A stretch of DNA of 64,000 bases, taken from positions 186,001 through 250,000 of the forward strand of contig NZ_LRXL01000026.1 of assembly GCF_001637325.1 (NCBI RefSeq), written 5' to 3'. A program made the position numbers and the translations under genes. Positions 44,502-52,070 of the stretch are shown piece after piece. Numbering within the stretch: position 1 is the first letter of the stretch; every line of letters begins with the position of its first letter. A model generated the notes under the pieces. The model saw only the letters and a program-made list of their open reading frames with translations. It had not been told where the DNA came from and ran no database searches. Origin of the DNA: Cochleicola gelatinilyticus (lineage in GTDB: Bacteria > Bacteroidota > Bacteroidia > Flavobacteriales > Flavobacteriaceae).

Positions 44502-47500
44502 TTGTTTGCTCTTTTAAGTTGGTATTCTTTTTTCCAGCTATATAGAACTGGTAAAAGGAAATAAGATGTGACGTCGATTATCATTCCGCCAAAAATGGGG
44601 ATGGCCATCGGTATCATAATGTCGCTTCCTTTTCCTGTAGATGTGAGTACTGGCAACAATGCCAAAACTGTGGTCACGGTGGTCATCAAGCAAGGACGTA
44701 TTCTTTTTCCTGCGGCTTCTAATGTGGCGAGACGTATGCCTTTTTTACTGTCTGGCTCGTTGCTTTTAAATGATTGGTCTAAATAGGTTGCCATTACAAC
44801 ACCATCATCAGTCGCAATACCGAAAAGGGCAATAAAACCGACCCAAACGGCCACACTTAAATTGATGGTTTTCATATTGAACAAATCCCGCAAGTTCTCG
44901 CCAAAAAAGCTAAAATTGAAAAACCAATCCTGTCCGTATAACCAAATCATTATAAAACCACCTGCAAAGGCTACAGCGATGGCAGTAAAAACCATAAGCG
45001 ACGTAGAAACAGACCTGAACTGGAAATACAAAATCAAGAAAATGACCAGCAAACAAAGCGGCACAACTACCGATAACGTTTTTTCTGCTCTCAATTGATT
45101 TTCGTACGTTCCCGTAAACCGGTAACTGATTCCTTGTGGCACGACCAAATCGCCATTATCGATTTTCTGTTGAATGAGCGCTTGGGCATTTTCCACCACA
45201 TCTACTTCGGCAAAGCCATCGAGCTTATCAAACAGCACGTAGCCAATCAAGAAGGTATCTTCACTCTTAATGACCTGTGGACCTTGCTCATATCGTATAT
45301 CTACCAATTCGCCCAAAGGAACCGGACTACCAGTTGATACAGGCACATAGATACTTTTTAAGTCTTCAGGATTTGCTCGCAATTCACGTGGATAGCGTAC
45401 ACGCACACCATAGCGCTCACGTCCTTCTACTGTTTGGGTAAGTGGCATACCGCCCACAGCAACCTGAAGCACTTCCTGAACATCCATAATGGAAATCCCA
45501 TAGCGTGCCAACTGGTCTCGTTTAATGTCAATCAACAAATAAGGCTTACCCACAATTCGGTCTGCAAAAACGGCTTGTTCTTTAACACCTTCGGCTTGCT
45601 TTAAAATATCTTCCAGTTGAAGTCCAAAGTTTTCTATGGTTTTTAAATCCGGACCTTTGACCTTAATTCCCATAGGTGCGCGCATACCTGTTTGTAGCAT
45701 CACGAGTCGCGTTTCGATGGGCTGCAACTTGGGCGCAGAAGTCACGCCTGGAAACTTGGTCACTTTTACGATTTCATTCCAGATATCATCAGGACTACTG
45801 ATTTCCGGTCGCCAGTTTCGATAATATTCGCCATCATTATCTTCAATCAAATCATTGCGTGTTGCATTTGTTTTGAGTTGTGACGCTTCATAATTAGCAC
45901 GGTCGTCAATTTCATTATTGGGGTTGATAATGAACTTGTCATCTTTCAGAACAAATAGACCATCATCGTTTACCTGGTAGCGTTGTCTCTCGCCATTCTC
46001 ATTACGCATATATTCAGACTTGTACTGAATCACATTTTCATACATCGATAGTGGCGCAGGGTCAAGAGCAGATTCCGTTCTACCCGCTTTCCCAACTACC
46101 GTTTCAATTTCTGGTATGCTCGCCACAGCCATATCGAGCTGTTGCAGTACACGCTTGTTTTCTTCGACACCTGCGTGCGGTAAGGATGTGGGCATCAAAA
46201 GAAATGAACCTTCATTAAGTGCTGGCATAAATTCCTTCCCTGTGTTACGCATTATGACCACACCTAAAATTAGCACCGTGGTTGGAACTATTAGAAACAG
46301 CAATCGGTTTTGAAGCGCCCAGCGTAAAATGCTGTCATAATATCTTCGGAAAACTGTAAATACACCAAGCAGTCCAAAGCAGATAATCGCTACAAAAATC
46401 AAATTCATTAGAATACTACGGTCAAAACCAAGTGGTCGCCAGTATTCGGCTAACAGCACGACGATAGCAATACAGGAAATGATGATATTTACTACATTTT
46501 GATTGATGTTGAGCCTGTAGCCAGCAATGGTATGGTTGTATTCCTTTTTCGCTTTAAGCGAAAAGAATAAACCACTACATCCAAAAGCTATCAAAATCAA
46601 CCCAAGCCAGTACCCAAATACAAGTGCAGTGATGCCGAGTGCGATTAAAAGACCATTCAAAAGCAGTTTAGATCGCTGGCGAATGTTTGTTTTTCTGAAA
46701 AGAAACGCGGCAAATGGCGGTATTAAAAATAGCGCGATTACAAGCGATGCAGAAAGTGCCATTGTTTTTGTAAATGCGAGTGGTCGAAATAATTTTCCTT
46801 CAGCACCTATCATAGTAAACACAGGTAGAAAACTGATAATCGTCGTGAGTACAGCGGTCAAGATTGCACCAGAAACTTCCGCAGTTGCGTTGTAAATAAT
46901 TTCGTTTGTAGTGTATTCTATTCCGCTTTCGCCAAAGCGTAATTTTTCATCTTCCAGATGCCGAATCATATTTTCGGCGAGTATGACGCCCACGTCTACC
47001 ATCGTACCGATAGCAATTGCAATTCCTGACAAGGCAACAATGTTGGCATCTACATTAAAAAGCTTCATCGTTATGAAAACCATTAAAACGGCAACAGGCA
47101 ACAAGCCAGAGATTAGAATAGATGCGCGTAGGTTAAACACCATTACGATGATGACCAAAATGGTAATTAGGATTTCAAGTGTAAGGGCTTCATTGAGCGT
47201 GTGAAGTGTTTCCTGAATAAGTTGTGTGCGATCGTAAAAGGGAACGATAGTCACTTGTGAAATACGGCCATCTGCCAAGGTTTTTGTGGGTAGTCCGGAT
47301 GCTAATTCGGCGATTTGATCTTTTACATTATTGATGACTTCCAATGGATTTGCACCATAGCGAGCTACCACAACGCCGCCTACCACTTCGGCACCTTCTT
47401 TATCTAAAATACCGCGACGGGTCTGTGGTCCAAGATGAACATTAGCGATGTCCTTGATTCGGATAGAAGTGAAGTTTTCAGAAGCGACTACCGCGTCTTC

Positions 47501-48283
47501 GATATCGGCGACAGATTTCACATATCCCAAACCACGAACCAAATATTCAGCTTGATTGATTTCCAACGTCTGTGCTCCAATGTCTTGGTTGCTTTCCTTG
47601 ACCGCCTTTACAATTTCACTTAATCCGATGTTGTACTGCCGCATTTTCTCAGGGTCAACATCCACTTGGTATTCCTGGACATACCCACCAATAGATGCCA
47701 CTTCAGAAACACCGCTTGCCGAAGACAATCCGTATTTCACATAATAATCCTGTATGCTACGCAATTCCTGTAAATCCCAACCGCCAGTTACGTTGGCATC
47801 TTTGTCTCGACCTTCCAGGGTGTACCAAAAAATTTGGCCCAATCCCGTAGCATCCGGACCCAAAGCAGGGTTTACACCATCGGGCAATAGATTTGCAGGA
47901 AGTGAATTGAGTTTTTCAAGAATACGGCTACGCGACCAATAGAATTCTACATCTTCTTCAAAAATGATGTAGATACTGGAAAAACCGAACATTGAAGAGC
48001 TTCGGATGGTCTTGACACCAGGAATTCCCAACAATGAAGTTGTGAGTGGATAGGTAATCTGGTCTTCAATGTCTTGCGGTGAACGCCCTTGCCATTTGGT
48101 GAAAACAATTTGTTGGTTTTCGCCAATATCGGGGATGGCGTCCACGGCTACTGGATCAGTTGCTAAAATACCAGTTTTCCAATTAAAGGGTGCATTAACC
48201 ACTCCCCAACCCACTAAAAGGGCGAGTAGTAGAATGGCAATAAGTTTATTTTCTATGAAAAATTTTATGCTTTTATTTAGCAT
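44498..48283 (-). CDS. cusA: CusA-type heavy-metal RND efflux pump
   Basis: 1261 residues, about 200 longer than E. coli CusA, with an extra membrane segment region around 540-640 (LLLNGLLIALGITALVFGYWLGLILIAF). RND features: N-terminal helix, porter-domain GIPGVKTIRSSSMFGFSSIYIIFEED, membrane helices with GTMVDVGVILAENMIRHLE, and C-terminal FGIATDDGVVMATYLDQSF. It exports Cu(I)/Ag(I) with CusB and CusC. The ATG of cusC overlaps its stop (ATGA), so translation is coupled. Confidence 0.93.
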   Translation of the reverse strand: MLNKSIKFFIENKLIAILLLALLVGWGVVNAPFNWKTGILATDPVAVDAIPDIGENQQIVFTKWQGRSPQDIEDQITYPLTTSLLGIPGVKTIRSSSMFGFSSIYIIFEEDVEFYWSRSRILEKLNSLPANLLPDGVNPALGPDATGLGQIFWYTLEGRDKDANVTGGWDLQELRSIQDYYVKYGLSSASGVSEVASIGGYVQEYQVDVDPEKMRQYNIGLSEIVKAVKESNQDIGAQTLEINQAEYLVRGLGYVKSVADIEDAVVASENFTSIRIKDIANVHLGPQTRRGILDKEGAEVVGGVVVARYGANPLEVINNVKDQIAELASGLPTKTLADGRISQVTIVPFYDRTQLIQETLHTLNEALTLEILITILVIIVMVFNLRASILISGLLPVAVLMVFITMKLFNVDANIVALSGIAIAIGTMVDVGVILAENMIRHLEDEKLRFGESGIEYTTNEIIYNATAEVSGAILTAVLTTIISFLPVFTMIGAEGKLFRPLAFTKTMALSASLVIALFLIPPFAAFLFRKTNIRQRSKLLLNGLLIALGITALVFGYWLGLILIAFGCSGLFFSLKAKKEYNHTIAGYRLNINQNVVNIIISCIAIVVLLAEYWRPLGFDRSILMNLIFVAIICFGLLGVFTVFRRYYDSILRWALQNRLLFLIVPTTVLILGVVIMRNTGKEFMPALNEGSFLLMPTSLPHAGVEENKRVLQQLDMAVASIPEIETVVGKAGRTESALDPAPLSMYENVIQYKSEYMRNENGERQRYQVNDDGLFVLKDDKFIINPNNEIDDRANYEASQLKTNATRNDLIEDNDGEYYRNWRPEISSPDDIWNEIVKVTKFPGVTSAPKLQPIETRLVMLQTGMRAPMGIKVKGPDLKTIENFGLQLEDILKQAEGVKEQAVFADRIVGKPYLLIDIKRDQLARYGISIMDVQEVLQVAVGGMPLTQTVEGRERYGVRVRYPRELRANPEDLKSIYVPVSTGSPVPLGELVDIRYEQGPQVIKSEDTFLIGYVLFDKLDGFAEVDVVENAQALIQQKIDNGDLVVPQGISYRFTGTYENQLRAEKTLSVVVPLCLLVIFLILYFQFRSVSTSLMVFTAIAVAFAGGFIMIWLYGQDWFFNFSFFGENLRDLFNMKTINLSVAVWVGFIALFGIATDDGVVMATYLDQSFKSNEPDSKKGIRLATLEAAGKRIRPCLMTTVTTVLALLPVLTSTGKGSDIMIPMAIPIFGGMIIDVTSYFLLPVLYSWKKEYQLKRANK

Positions 48284-48343
48284 ACGATATGATTATTAGA
48301 TAATTGGAATTGTGCACAGCTTAAAATACCGTACACGAGATTT

Positions 48344-48370
48344 AGCCCACTACAGCGTAACTGTTGGGCT
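48344..48370. terminator. Weak hairpin between HYC_CC_PP gene and cusA
   Basis: AGCCCA and TGGGCT arms six bases long with a 15-base loop; a T-rich tract follows only on the plus strand, although both flanking genes are on the minus strand. It may be an attenuator, antisense terminator or nothing. Confidence 0.3.
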
Positions 48371-48391
48371 TTGTTTCAAAAGTCTAATAAA

Positions 48392-48811
48392 TCAAATTAA
48401 AAAAGTCTGGTGCAGCACTTGCACATCCCGTTTGACAAAGGGGGGCGGGTAATCTAAGAAAGGAACATCTTTAGATTCAGTTCCTTCAAAAAGACTTAAA
48501 TACGAATAGGTAAATGAGGCAACAAAGACTTGTTGCTCTAAGGTAAGTTGGTCAAATGAAACTTTTAAATCATCCTTTCCTTCTTTAATGACTTGCTTAT
48601 CCGTACAACACGTTTTTTCTGAAAGGGTTGGGTTCTCACAACTGGTTGTAGCCTGAGCTTTTTCCATTCCACAAGTTTTTACTTTCTGAACAAAGGAAAA
48701 ATCTACCAATGAATCTCCACAATAATGCATATCAATAGTAAATGACATCGTAGTCATAAGAACTACGGCTGCCATAAATATTGCCATTGATTTGTGAAAA
48801 AATTGCTTCAT
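48392..48811 (-). CDS. HYC_CC_PP family protein
   Basis: 139 residues. Signal peptide or membrane segment at the N-terminus, then the three diagnostic features in order: MHYCGDSL (HYC), SEKTCCTDKQ (CC) and LDYPPPFVKR (PP). Small Cys-rich exported proteins of this family are regularly found at the head of Cus-type metal efflux operons in Flavobacteria. Metal binding is likely but unproven. It is the first gene of the copper operon. Confidence 0.85.
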   Translation of the reverse strand: MKQFFHKSMAIFMAAVVLMTTMSFTIDMHYCGDSLVDFSFVQKVKTCGMEKAQATTSCENPTLSEKTCCTDKQVIKEGKDDLKVSFDQLTLEQQVFVASFTYSYLSLFEGTESKDVPFLDYPPPFVKRDVQVLHQTFLI

Positions 48812-49041
48812 TTAATGCAAAATTACAAATATTTAACCATTATCACTGAGATTAACATTTATTTGTCTTGCTAATGAAGGGTAAGCAAATGCTGTTTTTC
48901 TTTATTAGAAGTTATAAGTGCTATGGTAAGAAGGCTTAAAGAATGTTTTTTATATTCATTTGATGCCGAATAGCGTCGTTATGAATTAGGGACAGGAAAA
49001 CTGTGAAATGTTGTACCTATGTTGTACCCAAGGCATAAAAA
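48812..49041. other. Intergenic AT-rich region before the integration site
   Basis: I see no gene here. It contains the upstream region of the copper operon (CAAAATTA at 48818-48825 is a reverse TAnnTTTG box) and a short repeated TTGTACC (about 49011-49030). Confidence 0.4.
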
Positions 49042-49067
49042 AAGGCTTCCGATTTCTCGAAAGCCTT
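49042..49067 (-). terminator. Terminator of the tRNA gene
   Basis: On the minus strand AAGGCTTTCGAG ... GGAAGCCTT runs into TTTTTTTAT. It lies just past the 3' end of the tRNA-Met remnant and is probably the original tRNA terminator left on the chromosome side. Confidence 0.75.
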
Positions 49068-49078
49068 GCTCTGCTTAG

Positions 49079-49122
49079 TAGCGGGAACTGGACTCGAACC
49101 AGTGACCTTCGGGTTATGAGCC
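49079..49122 (-). pseudogene. 3' half of tRNA-Met(CAT), attachment-site remnant
   Basis: On the minus strand this reads an anticodon loop CTCATAA, 3' anticodon stem CCCGA, variable region, a full T-arm (ACTGG-TTCGAGT-CCAGT) and 3' acceptor strand TCCCGCT plus discriminator A. No CCA is encoded. Upstream of the loop only two stem bases match (GG); the expected 5' anticodon stem, D-arm and 5' acceptor strand are absent. This is the 3' duplicate typical of integration into a tRNA gene; the intact copy should lie at the other end of the element beyond the window. The T-loop excludes an initiator tRNA; tRNA-Ile2 with a CAT anticodon is an alternative. Confidence 0.85.
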
Positions 49123-49222
49123 TAAATTGAACGCTGCTAATTTTATAAAAGCCTGTAAAACAATATATTGATAATTGATAAACACCCGAAAAGATTATAT
49201 TCTAGGGGCGTTTGCAGGTGCT

Positions 49223-49654
49223 TTAGTTTGGAACTTCATATCCCATTTTCTCTAATTTCTTTCGCTCCCGATTTATACGCTTTTCTGAATAGTTAGACAT
49301 ACCCGTGGGTGCTATATAAACTTCAAGTTGTCTTTCAGTTAAAAGGTTGCGTAAAAGAAGTTCAGATTTTAACCAACGATATTGTATAAAATCCAAGGAA
49401 CCGGAATTAGAAATTTCCTTTTTCTTTTCACGATAAGCATTTTCTTTAAGATCTTCAATTTCTTCTAAGTACAACGATTCGGCTTGTTGAGTTTGTTCTT
49501 CGGTTAAAAACAAAGGCTTTAATTCATTAATTTTTTTTGCAACATATTTATCATTAGGAGTATCTATATATATTCGATTTGCCATACCAGCAGCGATGCC
49601 GCCACATGATTGTAATACTAATGTAAAAGCGATGATTGTGTAAATGTGTTTCAT
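49223..49654 (-). CDS. Element-borne lipoprotein of unknown function
   Basis: 143 residues. Signal peptide with lipobox LVLQSC followed by GG; the rest is charged and helical (AKKINELKPLFLTEEQTQQAESLYLEEIEDLKENAYREKKKE...). I do not recognise the family. It is the outermost gene of the element, downstream of the repressor and on the same strand, a usual place for genes expressed in the integrated state (for example surface exclusion or lysogenic conversion). That role is inference. Confidence 0.7.
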   Translation of the reverse strand: MKHIYTIIAFTLVLQSCGGIAAGMANRIYIDTPNDKYVAKKINELKPLFLTEEQTQQAESLYLEEIEDLKENAYREKKKEISNSGSLDFIQYRWLKSELLLRNLLTERQLEVYIAPTGMSNYSEKRINRERKKLEKMGYEVPN

Positions 49655-49736
49655 TTTTAAGTATATGTGTTAAGTTATTGAAAACTATTAATGTTGGCAC
49701 TACGTAAATACCTTCTACGGGAACGCCATACTATTT

Positions 49737-50129
49737 TTAAGCGGTTCGGGATTTACTTGAAGGCACATCACCGCGCAACCGGGTAACTTCATCTTCAAGC
49801 ATTTTAATAATTAAAGTTTTATCTTTTATTTGTTGGTCTTTCGATTTAAGAAGGTCCTGTAATATTGGATTTCCATAGGTTGCACTATCTTCTTGAAACG
49901 CATTAATGCCACGCTCTACATCATCAAGTCTTTTATTAATAAAATCATCTAATGAAAGGTTAAATTCAACGCCTATTCTTTGAATAGCATCAATTTTAGG
50001 TAAAGTTCTTTCTGTAATCCATTGTCCAACAACACTTCTTCCGACATCAATTCGTTGTCCAAATTCATTTTGAGTTAGTTTTTCTTGTTCGCACAAGTAT
50101 TTGATATTGTGTGAAATATGATTTTTCAT
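49737..50129 (-). CDS. XRE-type HTH repressor
   Basis: 130 residues. Cro/C1-type helix-turn-helix at residues ~8-60 (IKYLCEQEKLTQNEFGQRIDVGRSVVGQWITERTLPKIDAIQRIGVEFNLSLDDFI). The C-terminal region is a coiled-coil (KDQQIKDKTLIIKMLEDEVTRLRGD). It is transcribed away from the rest of the element, as in phage immunity switches. A short palindrome TTTCG-T-CGAAA at 50136-50146 lies a few bases upstream of its ATG. Confidence 0.88.
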   Translation of the reverse strand: MKNHISHNIKYLCEQEKLTQNEFGQRIDVGRSVVGQWITERTLPKIDAIQRIGVEFNLSLDDFINKRLDDVERGINAFQEDSATYGNPILQDLLKSKDQQIKDKTLIIKMLEDEVTRLRGDVPSSKSRTA

Positions 50130-50160
50130 GAAGTATTTCGTCGAAAAATTGTTAGTTTTT

Positions 50161-50191
50161 TTTGTATTTGTTATGTTTTGTTGTACGTTTG
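50161..50191 (+). promoter_or_regulatory. Bacteroidota-type promoter, rightward early promoter
   Basis: TTTG (50161-50164), 19-base spacer, TACGTTTG (50184-50191) matches the -33 TTTG / -7 TAnnTTTG consensus exactly. Start codon of the first rightward gene lies 18 bases after the -7 box, so the leader is very short. Confidence 0.75.
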
Positions 50192-50209
50192 TCTTAACAA
50201 GTTAACAAA

Positions 50210-50503
50210 ATGGCAAATACTTTACAACAATATTATATCGACACCGCAGCCAAAGCAATAAGACGTTTTAACGAACTTAAAGACAGCGGAACGAAAGTTA
50301 AAAAGGCTTGTGATATTGTTGCATCAGAGATCGAGGGAATGTCTGCTGGAAAGGTAAACTCCTTAATTTATAATAAAGCGTACCCCTATGCAAAAGAAGC
50401 TTGGAAAATTATTATGGCAGAAAATGAAGATGAAAACGAGGATCAAAAAAGTGTACCAGGTGTAACGGAGAATTGTGCTGCAACCGGGTCGGTTGTAAGT
50501 TAA
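50210..50503 (+). CDS. Small hypothetical protein, first rightward gene
   Basis: 97 residues, helical (YYIDTAAKAIRRFNELKDSGTKVKKACDIVASEIEGMSAGKVNSLIYN...) with an acidic tail. Size, helical build and position right after the immunity switch would fit a Cro/CII-like DNA-binding protein; I see no certain HTH. Its tail codes through a CAACCGG site. Confidence 0.6.
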   Translation: MANTLQQYYIDTAAKAIRRFNELKDSGTKVKKACDIVASEIEGMSAGKVNSLIYNKAYPYAKEAWKIIMAENEDENEDQKSVPGVTENCAATGSVVS

Positions 50504-50504
50504 A

Positions 50505-50915
50505 TTGAGAGTTCATAAAAGAAAGTTAATTAAGTTGTTAAAGAAAGCTATGCTAAAAACATGCCAAAATATGAAACAGTTGAATCACAGTAGTTTAGTA
50601 GGTAAAATGTTAGTAGATAACCGCACTAGAGCGTTGTTTTTTTCTACATTTTTAGAAAATATTTCGGCTAATTATACCCCGATTGCAAGCAATGTTTCAT
50701 TTTATGAGTTTCAAGAGTTTTACCAATTTTTAGAAACCTTCGAAATTATTAAGCCTGGAAGCACTTGTATTAACGCTAACAAACTAACTGTAATGCAGTT
50801 ATGGAAAGAATTTAAAAACCAACCAAGCCAAAAAAATAATTTTTTACGTGAGTTGTTTATTGAAGCCCGCAACCGGATTAAATCCCCACGGTTGCGGTTT
50901 TCTTTTGCCCGCTAA
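50505..50915 (+). CDS. Hypothetical element protein
   Basis: Up to 136 residues if started at TTG right after the preceding stop; an ATG at 50550 (MLKTCQNMKQ) is the safer start. Content is basic and helical, family not recognised. A perfect 9-bp hairpin with T-rich tail lies inside its 3' end (50867-50906), which may end early transcription. Confidence 0.55.
   Translation: MRVHKRKLIKLLKKAMLKTCQNMKQLNHSSLVGKMLVDNRTRALFFSTFLENISANYTPIASNVSFYEFQEFYQFLETFEIIKPGSTCINANKLTVMQLWKEFKNQPSQKNNFLRELFIEARNRIKSPRLRFSFAR
50867..50906 (+). terminator. Terminator-like hairpin built on the element heptamer
   Basis: CCGCAACCG (50867-50875) pairs perfectly with CGGTTGCGG (50889-50897), followed by TTTTCTTTT. 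It overlaps the end of the 50505-50915 gene. One arm contains the CAACCGG heptamer. Confidence 0.6.
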
Positions 50916-50925
50916 AAAAAAGAAA

Positions 50926-50945
50926 CCCGGCGCGCCAACGCCGGG
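50926..50945. other. GC-rich inverted repeat
   Basis: CCCGGCG-CGCCAA-CGCCGGG, just after the coding end, without a T-run. A possible operator, attenuator or second half of the terminator region. Confidence 0.5.
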
Positions 50946-51043
50946 GTATTGTTTATAACAATTACCACAAAAACGAATAATCGCCTTTGTAGTCTGTAAG
51001 AGTTACCACACCCTTACGCTATCAAAGGTACAAAATTAAATCA

Positions 51044-51289
51044 ATGTCTAAAGCAGATTTATTTTTAACCTTATATTTTGAACTCCCCGCAGAGGATCGG
51101 AAGGCAATCCGCGCTAAAATTAAGAGTGCGGAAGCCAACCGGCCGCAACCGGCTAAAAAGCGTGCAAAAAAGGTTACACTTAAACCCGAACACGCCACCG
51201 ATGAAGCCGTGTACCAAACTGTTCTACGACAATTAAATATTACTAAAGCACCCAAACCGCAAGCATTTGCGTGTACCCCCTTGCAATAG
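51044..51289 (+). CDS. Small basic hypothetical protein
   Basis: 81 residues. N-terminal LFLTLYFELPAEDRKAIRAKIKSAEA is helical; the middle is very basic (PQPAKKRAKKVTLKP). Two CAACCGG sites ten bases apart (51136, 51146) lie in this gene. Function unknown; nucleic-acid binding would fit the charge. Confidence 0.55.
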   Translation: MSKADLFLTLYFELPAEDRKAIRAKIKSAEANRPQPAKKRAKKVTLKPEHATDEAVYQTVLRQLNITKAPKPQAFACTPLQ

Positions 51290-51328
51290 GCTATTGATTT
51301 AGTTCTATGCCTGGGGGTATTTTTTATT

Positions 51329-51745
51329 ATGAAAAAAAACACACCCAAAATACCGTTTTCGATTAGCGAATCCAAAAAGGAAATAGGTACCTATTGTTGC
51401 GCTTATGGTTGTTATAATGAACCATGCGACCGAAAGGGCGGGCTTTGCCATACTCATTATAAGAGAAAAAGAAGGGTTTTAGATCCTGTACATGCTCGAT
51501 ACCACCAAATGAAGCACAACGCAAAAACTCGCGGAAAATCATTCAGTATTACCCTCGATGAATTTAGGCAACTATGCAAAGAAACCGGGTATATAATTAC
51601 CAAAGGATTTAGGGGCCGCGCTGCAAGTATCGATCGCATCGATAATTCGAAAGGATATTCCATAGACAATATTCAAATTATGTCACTTCGTGCCAATGTT
51701 AAAAAATATCACGAGGTGGATAAATACGCAGATGTACCATTTTAA
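51329..51745 (+). CDS. HNH-like endonuclease
   Basis: 138 residues. A Cys-rich start (YCCAYGCYNEPCDRKGGLCHTHYKRKRR) is followed by ITKGFRGRAASIDRIDNSKGYSIDNIQIMSLRANVKKYH, which has the D-R-I-D-N ... N-I-Q ... A-N form of phage-type HNH nucleases. The first His of a canonical HNH is not obvious, so activity is uncertain. Phage HNH proteins serve in DNA processing or as homing nucleases. Confidence 0.72.
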   Translation: MKKNTPKIPFSISESKKEIGTYCCAYGCYNEPCDRKGGLCHTHYKRKRRVLDPVHARYHQMKHNAKTRGKSFSITLDEFRQLCKETGYIITKGFRGRAASIDRIDNSKGYSIDNIQIMSLRANVKKYHEVDKYADVPF

Positions 51746-51755
51746 AATTAAAACC

Positions 51756-52067
51756 ATGAAACATTTAAAGGAAAGCAACAGGAATAACGCAATGCAACTA
51801 ATGGCAAGGAGCCAAGTTGCTAGTATCAACAACGTATCTATTAATCAAACGCAAACAGAACAGGCGTTAAATAAACTTTTTAATCAAAAAGAAGCCTTGG
51901 AAGCTGCACCAGCAGAAAAATACTCCCTATCCCAAAAAAGGCAATTATCAAGTTACTACGATACTCGAATTAAACAGCTACTAAGAAGGTTGTCTGTATT
52001 TCTATTAGGACCATCGCAGACCGCCCGCGCAATAAAAATTAATGTAGTACAACCGGAAATACTTTAA
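51756..52067 (+). CDS. Hypothetical helical protein
   Basis: 103 residues from MKHLKESNRN, chosen because the longer reading frame overlaps the nuclease gene. Gln/Asn-rich with coiled-coil character (INQTQTEQALNKLFNQKEALEAAPAEKYSLSQKRQLSSYYDTRIKQLL). Four bases before the next gene. Function unknown. Confidence 0.55.
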   Translation: MKHLKESNRNNAMQLMARSQVASINNVSINQTQTEQALNKLFNQKEALEAAPAEKYSLSQKRQLSSYYDTRIKQLLRRLSVFLLGPSQTARAIKINVVQPEIL

Positions 52068-52070
52068 AAA

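Noticed and set aside
49011-49030. Repeated TTGTACC as integrase core site
   Set aside because: It lies on the chromosome side of the tRNA terminator, outside the crossover defined by the tRNA remnant.
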